The notes beneath the pieces are model-generated. The model saw only the letters and a program-made list of their open reading frames with translations, was not told the DNA's origin and did no database searches. 64,000 nt of DNA from positions 8,811,001 to 8,875,000 of the forward strand of contig CM070572.1 of NCBI GenBank assembly GCA_036346355.1, read 5' to 3'. This document shows positions 55,481-64,000 of this stretch, piece by piece (the first letter of the stretch is position 1; each line of letters opens with the position of its first letter). The DNA is from Rhipidocladum racemiflorum (taxonomy: Eukaryota > Streptophyta > Magnoliopsida > Poales > Poaceae). The position numbers and the translations under genes are program-made.

Positions 55481-56991
55481 CTCCTGCAATCTCGGATCGG
55501 GAGGAGACACCCACAACTCATCTGATCGGATAGGGAGGAGGGCTCTCTGTGGTAATTGTCCAAGATGCAGCAACCCCTATTACCGCAAAACCAACCCAAG
55601 AACCCAGGAATCAAATCCACAGCCGAAAAGATCCGAGCTTCCCACCTAAATAGGCCGAATTTGGTGAGACCGAGAAGGCTCCAAGCACTAGGGACCAAAA
55701 TGCGTGCACTCTTTCGTGTGGAGCTCGGATCATCCGCGAGGGAGAGAAGGGGACGACGGGCGGACGAGCGAGCGAGCGAGCGAGGGGGCGTGGCCTGGTG
55801 GGTGCGTGTGGCTTTTGGTTGTTTCGGGTGGGACTTTCGGCCGCGTAACTTTCACAGGTCTCGGTGGCTCGTCTCGGCTCCGCGGAGAGGAAAGCACGAA
55901 CCCCGCAGCCGCTGCGGGGTGGGGCCGTGGCACGGCGCGGTAGGGTAGACGTGCCGTTTCCATTTGACCTCGCGAATCGTGGCCTCACGATGCCACGCGA
56001 CGCGACATCTGCAGCGACGGCCCGCTCTTCGTCCCAGCCCGGCCTAGCCTGATTGTACATTGTTTCGTAGAAGAGGGGGAGTTTTTGCCTAAACCCAACC
56101 AGTATTTCTTCTTTTGATAACACTACATGTCGTGAGTAATCCTGGGCTTTGTTCGTGGTTCCCGATTACGACGAGCAACAAATTTACACAGGAAACTTTG
56201 AGCAACAAATTACCCGGACAGCTCACGCACTGGATAATGTATTCGTCCAACCTGCCAACGAGTTTTGACTTCGTTCGAACCCATTGGCACATAGTTCGGC
56301 GCTGCAAAAAGCTTCATGCGCAAAGGAACAAGAAGTCCACAACAATAATTGGCAATGTCGTGGAATCGAGCGTCGCTTGGGGACCTCGCTCTCTGTTCGG
56401 CAGCACGGAGGAGGGGCCGAGCTGAGCCCGTGGCACGTGAGCGAGTTTTGGCCTTTGTTCGTAACGAGTGTTAAGATGGCAGCGACCTCGCTGTGCGGCA
56501 CATGCATGAGCGTGGCCGTGCAGATTCAAATCCTGGAACAATTAGGTCACAGCAAAGGACTCCGTGCAGGCTATAGGTTCGCGCACCTAAAACTTCAGAT
56601 ATCACCCGGATCAGCCGTGTGGCGTGCATGTCTAGACTCGACTCCTGTTCAGTAGTTCTTGGTATCTGTGAGTGTGACCTTCAACACGAGCTGTTGGTAT
56701 CTAGAGTGAATTAAAACACAACCATTTGATCGCAACTGTAACCATAGGTTGTAAGCAAACGCTTCTCTTCTTCTTCTTTTTATGAACTTATAAAGGTTCT
56801 CCCGTGAAACTCTTTCCCCCGTGCAAATAAAATACGCGATTTCTCCTGCAACAATGAAATAACCCAAAATTTCAAATGGTTTTCATTTGGTATTCTTTGG
56901 ATTTCTATTTGAACTTTGGTTCGGGCTTTGTTTGGTTCTTGGGACTTTTTCCTTTGTGGGCGTGCCCCGCCGGCACAACTTTATTACAATT
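55481..56991. other. Promoter and 5' leader of the ATL gene, then intergenic
   Basis: The minus-strand 5' UTR probably starts within about 300 bases. A (GAGC)n microsatellite lies at about 55765-55785. A GC-rich segment (55700-56050) holds overlapping frames on both strands with no domain. No TATA box was assigned. Further out (56100-56990) nothing is supported. Confidence 0.4.
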
Positions 56992-57570
56992 TTATTTACA
57001 ATGCAACCATTTTTGATGATCTACACGCATGTAATTTGTTTCATGTGAGTCGTCGTCACCGCTAAGACATGACACATCTACAAACGGAGGTATCTCATCG
57101 AATTGGTTGTATTCTTCTTCATCTATGACATTTTCAACTCTAACGATCCGCCTCTTGCCATGAAGGACAACGTGCAACCTCGGATTGGTTAGATCACGCA
57201 CGTAGAAGTCTTGAGTTGCTTGCTTAGCAAGGATGAATGGTTCATCTTTGTAGGCGAGTCGATTGAGATCCACAAGAGTAAAACATCTCTTGTCGACCTT
57301 CACTCCTTGTGGAAGTCTCACTCACTTACATCGGAACAATGGAACTTGGTATATTCCATAATCGAGCTCCTATATTTCTTCTATCATCCCGTAGTAGGAG
57401 TTCATTGCGGTTGAGGTTACTCTTTTCGAGTGATTATCGGACAAAGTATCTATGCTCATACTACTATTTTGAACTGTACTCTTTGCATATTGATTTTCAG
57501 TGTAAAATGTGTAGCCATTAATATTGTACCCCTGCCATGTTTGTACATTAAATCTTAGTCCGTCAGCCAA
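56992..57570 (-). pseudogene. CACTA 2 C-terminal region (DUF4216)
   Basis: Two adjoining frames. 57370-57570 has GLRFNVQTWQGYNINGYTFY, KRVTSTAMNSYYGMIEEI. 56992-57321 has RLPQGVKVDKRCFTLVDLNR, EPFILAKQATQDFYVRDL and a C-terminus rich in Asp and Glu. YYGxIEEIWELDY...FRCKW is the DUF4216 core that ends CACTA TNP2 polyproteins; the join at about 57320-57380 is shifted. Its biochemical role is unknown. Confidence 0.8.
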
Positions 57571-57934
57571 CCATTTGATAGCCTCACTGACGGATACCTT
57601 CGCCTTTTCTTTGAACTATGTGAGGAATCGCTCGGTTTGTTCTCGTGTGATGGAAATCCCATCCATATGTGGATTGTCTTCCCGTAATTTCAACTTGTGC
57701 TGCTGGATGTATGGATGAACTTATGCGATGTGTTGTAAAACTGTAAAATACGCTTCACAATACATCTCTACCTATGGATTTGTTAGATTGGACCCAATGG
57801 TTCCTTTGCCACCAAGTCTACCCTCATGACGAGATATAGGAACACCAATTGGTTGACTTTTACCTAGATAGTACACGCAGACTCTATAACCTCTTCAGCC
57901 CCATAACCTTCAACAATACTACCTCAGGCTTCGA

Positions 57935-58573
57935 TCAATTCCTCACGTATGGCTTTAATATACCCATGTACCTCTCGAACGGATACATGTAACGTAAGAA
58001 TGCAGGTCCACATATCTTAATCTCTCTAACAAGGTGAACAATGAGGTGGACTATGACATCGAAGAATGACGGGGGCAAATGCATCTCAAGCTGACAGAGA
58101 ATCTGCACCACCTCACTTTGTAAGTTGTCTAGTACATCGAGATCAATAACTTTGCTAGGAATTGCATTGAAGAAATAGCATAGCTTCATGATTGCCAACC
58201 AAACATCTTCTAGTAAAATATTTCTAATTGTAACAGGGAGCATTTGGGTCATCAAGACATGACAGTCGTGGGACTTCATACCAAGCAACTTCAAATCATC
58301 CATGGACACAAAATTCTTAATGTTTGTGGAGTAGCCCGGTGGAACTTTAATACCTTGCAGACACTTGCAGATGTCTTCTTTCTCCTTTTTGGACAATGTG
58401 TAGCATGCAGCAGGGATGTACGAACCTTTTCCATCCTCCTCTAACACTGCAAGTTTGGGCCTTATTCCCATGTAGGCCATATCGCGGTGAGCATTAACAC
58501 CATCTTTGGTCCTCTCAAGTATGTTCAGCAGGATGCCAACCAAATTATCGCAAACATTCTTCTCAACGTGCAT
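57935..58573 (-). pseudogene. CACTA 2 transposase C-part and DUF4218
   Basis: A 212-codon open frame starting MHVEKNVCDNLVGIL, preceded in the same sense by CID, so the catalytic-core motif CIDVMHVEKNVCDN is present. It continues LLGMKSHDCHVLMTQMLPVT and then the DUF4218 signature LPPSFFDVIVHLIVHLVREI and YMYPFERYMGILKPYVRN. This is the best-preserved part of either CACTA copy. Residues match the family pattern closely, which suggests decay is recent or that the frames elsewhere are partly misread. Confidence 0.87.
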
Positions 58574-58621
58574 GACATCAATACAATGACGGACATCTAA
58601 TTCCTTTCAGTACGGTAAGTC

Positions 58622-59253
58622 CTAAAATATCGACCTCTTCTTCCAAATGGTCCTGGGACGAACAGATTTACGACTCTTTCCATATTGAACATCGATATCC
58701 TCCGCGCGCGAATATACTAGCCTTCCACTCATAGGCTGCAGGGCCGCACGATCTTCCCTCTTCCCATCAAATTTGTCATCCATTTCACGGAATCGATGAC
58801 TTCGAGGTAGAAACTTATGGTGACTCGTGTACACAGTTTTCTTGGAATTCGGCAGCCACAAGCTCTCAGTGTCCTCTTCACAAATTAGACACGCTTTGAC
58901 TCCTCTCGTGCTATAGCCCGCCAAATTACCAAGGGCCAGAAAATCATTTATGGTGCAAAATATCATAGCCCGCAGGGTGAAATTCTCTGTTTTATATGCA
59001 TCCCACACCGCGACCCCCTCATTCCACAATTTTACCAAATCCTCAATCAGTGGTGTTAGGTGCACATCGATATCATTCCTGGTTGTTTGGGTCCCGAGAT
59101 TAGCAATGACATCATGATATACTTCCGCTTCATGCACAACCATGGAGGGAGATTGTAGATACACAACAGGACTGGCCAAGTACTGTGGCGACTGCTCATA
59201 TTACCAAATAGATTCATTCCATCGTTACTCAATGCAAATCTTATGTTCCTCAA
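58622..59253 (-). pseudogene. CACTA 2 transposase core (tnp2)
   Basis: Two overlapping frames. 59056-59253 has NDGMNLFGNMSSRHSTWPVL, NLPPWLCMKRKYIMMSLLIS and GPKQPG. After a shift, 58622-59179 has NDIDVHLTPLIEDLVKLWNE, GVAVWDAYKTENFTLRAMIF, NDFLALGNLAGYSTRGVKAC and LICEEDTESLWLPNSKKTVY. This is the tnp2 DDE-type transposase domain that cuts at the CACTA ends. A stop and shift separate it from the frame at 58573. Confidence 0.87.
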
Positions 59254-59471
59254 CTCGGCACCAAACTCCTCATATTTTCAATCAATGTTTCTCTATTAAG
59301 CCAAATCAGCAGGGTGTCTCAACTTGCCATCTTCCTTTCGAGATTCATAATGCCAACGCATCAATTTTACCTCTTTGGGATTTGCAAACAACCGCTCTAA
59401 ATAGGGAATGATGGGCAAATACCACAATACCTTGGCCGGTGCCCCTTTATTTACGTCTTCACCGTCGTCGT

Positions 59472-60014
59472 TCAGCTCTTACGCTTCTTGTCATTATGCT
59501 CCTCCTTTTGTTTGTACCGGGGTACACCACAAACTAGATAAACACGTAATTCCTTATGTGTGTTGTGATATAATATGCAATCATTCAGATATGCATGTAT
59601 CCTTTCTATTTCCATTCCCATGGGACATAGTAGCTTCTTCGCTTCATAAATGCTTGTTGGCAACTCATTCCCCTCTGGAAGCATCTCACATAGAAGAACT
59701 AAAAGTGCATTGAAACTTCTATCTGTCCAACGGTGTTTTGCCTTCGGTTCGAACAATACAAGGACCGAACCCAACTTGGTGTGTTCCGCTTTGCAACCCA
59801 AAAACAACGGTTTGGCATCGTCTTCCATCAAGCTTTTAAATTGTTTAAACTTTCTTTTCATGTAATTTCCATCCACATCCCGTAACATTTGATCTAAATT
59901 GTTGTCCTCAAATATATCACGCTCCAATTCATGATCGGTTTCCTCAAACATTTGATCTAAATTGTCCTCCTCTAGCATGTCTTCGTTGCATACAGGAGGG
60001 GTACTACTTGTCAC
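59472..60014 (-). pseudogene. CACTA 2 transposase N-terminal linker region
   Basis: 180 codons: SLMEDDAKPLFLGCKAEHTK, RSFNALLVLLCEMLPEGNEL, IERIHAYLNDCILYHNTHKE and VCGVPRYKQKEEH. These match the same stretch of CACTA 1 (LMEDSDKPLFPGCKEEYTK; CILYR; CTVCKASRYKR), which has more stops. Confidence 0.85.
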
Positions 60015-60026
60015 CCTATGGTAGAT

Positions 60027-60251
60027 TCAATACGTGTAATTCCTCACGAAGCCATGCCGAATCAAGTGGTCTTCAATTTGAGCTGAGTTGTTAAATCTCC
60101 TGAGATTGGTGCAATCAATGCAAGGACAATATATGAACTTTACACCCCTCTTAACCATATCTTCTTCTGCAATTCTTATGAACTCCTTAACCTCCCTATG
60201 AAAATCAGCACTCACACGACTTGTTTGATACATCCATTCTTCACAGTGCAT
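60027..60251 (-). pseudogene. CACTA 2 Transpos_assoc domain
   Basis: Starts MHCEEWMYQTSRVSADFHRE; YCPCIDCTN and DHLIRHGFVRNYTY give the C-x-C-x2-C...H-x4-H zinc-binding pattern of the domain that precedes tnp2. Ends at a stop 12 bases before the next frame. Confidence 0.85.
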
Positions 60252-61029
60252 CTACAATTAAAACATGAACAAAAAATTTAGAAAAAACATGAGCGACATC
60301 TAGCTATTTGAAAGACTGAGGATACGTCTAATTAGGTTAGGTCCTAATCCCATTCGAGGATACGTCTAATTCGGGCAAGTTCCTAAGCCATCTTACAACT
60401 CCAAAGAAAATTTCGGTAGCATCTCCCCGCTATTCTCCAAATACACATTTCGACAACAGGTCAAGAGGGTGTGTATCCAGAGAACACCAGGGAGGATGCT
60501 TCCAAAATTTTCTCTAGAGTTGTACAACAGCTCAGGAACTTGCTCGAACCACATATCCTCGAACTGTCCAAAAAAATAGTGTGGATAATTCAGGACTGTT
60601 TATTTATAAATATGTCATTTCAGCATATTTATAAACAAACAATCTCGAACGGGAGACGCATAAGTTATGCAACCTAAACTCTAGCAATGGTCGTATTAAT
60701 TATAAAAAACAATAATGACATGTAACTCATTCACCAAATCAAAAATTATTTTAATTCCTAGTGCAATATTGAAGGGATTTGTAGAAATGCTCATCTTTTG
60801 AAGAAAACCACAAATGAGAGGAAACCTAGCTTGATCTGCAGTAAGGGTTTCAATTAACTTTACCCTCAAACCACTATCTCCTCCACGATTTCATAATTTC
60901 TCACCCATATTGGTTTCAACCATATCACTAATGATAGATAACACATTCACCAAATCAAAATTGAATTTATTCATGCAAAATTAATTGAAGTGATTTGAAG
61001 GAATGTGTCGAAGGTTAAGAAATCGGAGG
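60252..61029. other. Flank of CACTA 2, nothing supported
   Basis: It should contain the 5' leader of CACTA 2, but no CACTA terminus or subterminal repeat set was recognised. AT-rich. Confidence 0.4.
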
Positions 61030-61332
61030 TAAATTTGTAACGGGTACTTTCGGGGTTCGTAGGATCAACAGACAAAGACAAGGCACGATTTAGAAAGGTT
61101 CGGGCCTCTGAGGAGAGTAATACCCTACTCCTGTTGTTTTGCACTATCCGATCGATGAACACGAAGTACAAATCTGGGGGGTGTCTAATCTCTGGTTACA
61201 ATTAAGACAGGAAGGCTACCACTAGATCTAATCTGATTACTAAGGTCTAATAGGCGCTCTTCTCTCCAGGTCTCGGGGGGTCTGGTCCCTCTCCTCCGTG
61301 CATCTCCTTCTGTATTTATAGCTGGGTACACC
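61030..61332. mobile_element. Gypsy LTR fragment
   Basis: Text such as AGAAAGGTTCGGGCCTCTGA and AATACCCTACTCCTGTTGTT parallels the nested gypsy LTR (GTTCGGGCCTCTCACCGCC; ATGACCCTACTCC at about 12781-12818). It is cut at 61332 by the Sirevirus LTR. Confidence 0.5.
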
Positions 61333-62056
61333 TGAAAAGATGAGAAAGTTGCCTAGAGGGGGGGGTGAATAGGCAATTTAAAATTTAAACTAAATTTGTC
61401 GCAATGAAAGAGTATCGAACTTCCTTATTGGATCGGAACTTCCGATATAATCGAACTTCCGATTCCAGATCGAATGTCCGATCGACTTTTTACACTGACG
61501 ATTAATAATCGAAAGTAATAAACTTGAGAACAATCTAAGAACAATAAAACGATCGAATAAAGAGACAAGCTTAAGTAAAGAAGACAAAGACGCGGATTTG
61601 ATCCCTGAGTTCTGATTCTTGAGGGAATCCTACGTCTCCGCTGAGGAAGCTCCAAAGAGCCGGTCTTTTCCAACCCTTTCCTCCCAAACCTCGGTCACAC
61701 TTGAGGCTTGGTTCCACTATTTGGTTCCTTTCCTTTCTGAGGCGGAGCCGGCCTTCACAAACTTTTCACGGCAACCCACAATCCTTGGGAGCTCGTGAAC
61801 GACGCCTAGCCGTCTAGGAGTCCTTCAACCTCCAAGAGTAACAAATGCACGTTGATCAATCTTGGAGGAACACTCTAATGCTCAAGATGGAAGACACTTC
61901 CTTTTCACTCTAGCTCCAAATCTCACTTCTAGTCCTCACTCCTTGGATGATCTCTAAGATCAAAGAGGAGGGCTCAAAAGTAGACTAGAGAGGGCTCAAT
62001 GTGCACTAGAGTTACGCCAAATAGAGTGTGTAACCCTCAAATGAGAGAGGGTGGGG

Positions 62057-62064
62057 TATTTATA
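62057..62064 (-). promoter_or_regulatory. TATA box of the Sirevirus LTR
   Basis: CTATAAATACCCC in element sense. The palindrome array begins about 40 bases upstream of it. Confidence 0.65.
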
Positions 62065-62106
62065 GTTTCTTGCAAAAACTAGCCGTTATACTCCCACTCA
62101 CCGCAT

Positions 62107-62560
62107 ATCTAACTTCCGATATCAACATCGGAATATCCGATATGTACAAATAATCGTAACTCGAGCGCACTTTAGTCGTTACACAAGATGCATCGGAACT
62201 TCCGATATCAACATCGGAACTTCCGATGTTCCTAAATGCCCTTGACAAAATGCTTCTAAGTCCACATCGGACTATCCGATATCAACATCGGAACTTCCGA
62301 CTTAATCATCGGAAAGTCCGATCAATATATCGAATGTCCGATCAATCCAGAGCTCCTTTTCAGGTTAGAACACATCGGAACTTCCGATGTTAAATATCGG
62401 AACTTCCGATCTTTACAGAGAGCACCCTAGAAAGCTTTACAACGTATCGAACTTCCGATCGTAAATATCGAACTTCCGATACATCTTCTACGATCGGATC
62501 AAGCAAACATGCATATCGGAATGTCCGCCACATCGAACTTCCGATGTAATATCGGAATGT
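62107..62560 (-). repeat. Array of ATCGGAAnTTCCGAT palindromes in U3
   Basis: About 17 copies of a 15-base odd palindrome, mostly in pairs joined by ATCAAC or TAAAT. Variants are ATCGGAATATCCGAT, ATCGGAATGTCCG and ATCGAACTTCCGAT (one G lost). Three more lie in the downstream part of the LTR at 61428-61482. Confidence 0.9.
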
Positions 62561-62894
62561 CCGACTTGAACTTAGATAAAACACATTCCGGTGCATGCAC
62601 GAGGACTTAGAATCTCAAAAAGATTTGAAGTAACATTCATCTGAGCATAGAGACTACTCTAGATCATCTACGATGCATCCCTCTTAATAGTACGGCATTC
62701 CTACGACACAAAGCATAGAAAAATTAAATTACGGCCGCTTTTACTCGCTTGAATTCGCTTGAGGGTTTCTTCGCATGTAGAGAATCTCACATTTACTCTT
62801 GTACCGGGTCACAAACTCATTGAAGACATTAGTCCTGTATAATCGTTTGTCATTAATCATCCAAAACCAATTTAGGGGCCTAGATGCACTTTCA

Positions 62895-62910
62895 ATCTCC
62901 CCCTTTTTGG
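62895..62910 (-). promoter_or_regulatory. Sirevirus polypurine tract
   Basis: CCAAAAAGGGGGAGAT in element sense, directly before the 3' LTR; it primes plus-strand DNA. Similar tracts lie at about 62976, 63050 and 63262. Confidence 0.8.
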
Positions 62911-63319
62911 TGATTGATGACAACCCGATTAAAGCTTACAGATAAAAGGATATTAATAGAATTTCGTATTGGTTGAGCTCCCCCTAAAGATGTGCAAAGG
63001 ATAGGAAAACATCGCAAAAGCACAATTTTAAAAGCAAATTTTGCAGGAGCTCCCCCAAAAACTGAGTATATAATGAAATAAGCACTTATGGAAGCTAAAT
63101 ATTGAATAACCATTAATATTAATTCATAGAGACAATTATCCAACGGAGCATAAGTAGAGCATACTATCAAGCGTAACAAGTCCCAAGTTCATATGATAAC
63201 AAAGTTTGGAAAAGGAACTAATCGAAGGATGATAAAACTGATAAAAGCTTTCTTTCTCTTCTCCCCCTTTGGCATCAAGCACCAGAAAGGAGAACAAGGA
63301 GAGAGAGAGAGAGAAAAGA

Positions 63320-64000
63320 CTAGTCCGACTCCTCGGAAGCATCATCAGAGCCGGACTCCTCATCGCCTTCTGACTCATCCGAGGTCGCAGCGCTGGAGCA
63401 AAAGGATCTTCAACCTCCTCATCGCTCTCCTCATCCTCTGAACACTCCAGATTCAGATGCCTCTGAATGTCTTTTAGTCTTTTGGTGTTCTTCTTGTGCG
63501 CTGCTGCATTGCCCTTGCACAGGACAAAGATGGACTTTAAGGCGCGGAGAATTGGAGAGGATGATCCACCATGGCCGCAGCAGGAGGAGCTGTGGAGGAG
63601 GAGGTAGCAAGACCTCTAGTCGGGCACGCCTAGCAGCCGAGCCGGGCCTTGATCGCCTGATCCGCACTCCTGTGTGCTTGGTATCATACTCAAAATGTCG
63701 TGAGTAATGTGCTCAATCATATGCATGATGAATGGAGCATACCCACGCCTTCTCTTCGGCTCTCGAGCCGTCAAGCGGATCTCATTCCATATGAAATCAA
63801 ACACATCAAAAGGACGACGCTGTCCAACTCGCATTCTACTCAAGCAGGTTCCTTGTATAAGATGTAATGTGAGAGGCGCCACCTTCCTTGGGAGCCGCGT
63901 CTTCTGAAAAGCCTGTTGAGACAGGCAAAGAACGGCTTCATGCCTTTTGTGCTTCCTTCCTCAAAGTCTGCATCCTCATCATACAAAAATTCAGGTTGGA
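63320..64000 (-). pseudogene. Sirevirus env-like gene, 3' part
   Basis: Runs off the right edge. From 64000 down: FLYDEDADFEEGSTKGMKPF, FACLNRLFR, then after a shift APLTLHLIQGTCL, RRPFDVFDFIWNEIRLTARE and RRRGYAPFIMHMIEHIT (63616-63882). The end is an acidic Ser/Glu/Asp-rich tail (ATSDESEGDEESGSDDASEE) at about 63326-63390. FDVFDFIW-EI and GYAPFIMHMIE are typical of the additional frame downstream of pol in grass Sireviruses, often called env-like; its role is not established. Frameshifts at about 63890 and 63610. Confidence 0.65.

Larger units (their letters stand above)
56992..60251 (-). mobile_element. CACTA (En/Spm) transposon 2, coding part
   Basis: A minus-strand CACTA coding block with the order Transpos_assoc, linker, tnp2 DDE transposase, DUF4218, DUF4216. 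Neither terminus (CACTA.../...TAGTG) was recognised in the flanks, so only the coding span is given. More complete than the CACTA copy at 0.5-3 kb but split into at least five frames. Confidence 0.85.
61333..62894 (-). repeat. Sirevirus 3' LTR
   Basis: 1,562 bp. On + it starts TGAAAAGATGAGAAAGTTGC and ends GATGCACTTTCA. In element sense it starts TGAAAGTGCATCTAGGCCCC and ends near GCCTATTCACCCCCCTCTAG, the usual look of Sirevirus LTRs in grasses. TATAAATA lies in element sense at 62064-62057. Confidence 0.87.
61333..64000 (-). mobile_element. Sirevirus-type copia retrotransposon, 3' part
   Basis: Minus-strand element that continues beyond 64000. Visible parts are the end of an env-like frame, a spacer with several CCCCCT-type polypurine tracts, and the complete 3' LTR. 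The 5 bases before the LTR are ACACC; the matching duplication would be beyond the window. Confidence 0.82.

Noticed and set aside
55462..55698. 78-codon minus frame upstream of the ATL gene
   Set aside because: Overlaps the ATL start in another frame; most likely 5' UTR, at best an upstream ORF.
56122..56140. CACTACATGTCG as left terminus of CACTA 2
   Set aside because: No subterminal repeats nearby and no matching inverted end on the other side.
61428..62560. CRISPR-like array of palindromic repeats
   Set aside because: Spacing is irregular, repeats are only 15 bases and lie inside a retrotransposon LTR of a plant; no cas genes.

Overview
This is nuclear DNA of a flowering plant, almost certainly a grass (Poaceae). 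The window is mostly nested transposable elements. They include copia, Sirevirus and Tat-type gypsy retrotransposons, CACTA transposons, and Stowaway, Tourist and hAT MITEs of grass type. Between them lie a few sparse genes with very GC-rich coding starts. No prokaryotic, organellar or viral gene set is present. The species cannot be fixed from sequence alone.

Layout. 0.5-3.1 kb: the 5' part of a CACTA element (+ strand) with subterminal repeats, a 274-bp tandem repeat and a decayed TNP2-type transposase cut off by a C-rich minisatellite. 5.3-5.9 kb: a Transposase_24 relic. 6.0-6.3 kb: a Stowaway MITE. 7.7-7.9 kb (-): an orphan first exon of a DOMON/cytochrome b561-like secreted protein. 9.1-9.4 kb: a long foldback hairpin. 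9.8-25.6 kb (-): copia element 1, split inside its integrase region by a complete 11.3-kb gypsy element (12,628-23,925, with 5-bp target duplications GGAAG). The gypsy carries a large extra reading frame in antisense between pol and its 3' LTR. 27.1 kb: a Tourist MITE. 27.4-33.7 kb (-): complete copia element 2 with both LTRs and TSD TATAG. 35.4-41.2 kb: non-coding gypsy-like LTR sequence. 41.9-43.4 kb: a degenerate AT-rich tandem array. 43.7-44.7 kb: two MITEs and an (ATT)17 microsatellite.

45.5-46.0 kb (+): an intact small gene for a conserved plant protein of unknown function. 47.0 kb: a MITE. 48.6-50.7 kb: a solo LTR with TSD CGACG sitting inside an older LTR. 51.8-52.3 kb: two abutting MITEs. 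53.4 kb: a Stowaway. 54.3-55.5 kb (-): an intact RING-H2 E3 ubiquitin ligase of the ATL46/ATL13 type. 57.0-60.3 kb (-): a second decayed CACTA transposase. 61.0-61.3 kb: a gypsy LTR fragment. 61.3-64.0 kb (-): the 3' LTR, polypurine tracts and env-like gene of a Sirevirus that runs off the window.

Only two genes look functional: the 164-aa unknown protein and the ATL ligase. There is no operon-like cooperation between genes; the order of events is read from insertion nesting. The most interesting signal is regulatory. Three different LTRs carry arrays of short CGGA/TCCG-containing motifs upstream of a TATA box: a palindrome array in the Sirevirus LTR, a TCCGGA array at 36.6 kb and a GCGCCGGACC array in the solo LTR. 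Many frameshifts, especially in the gypsy element, are single-base homopolymer indels that also distinguish its two LTRs, so part of the apparent decay could be sequencing or assembly error.
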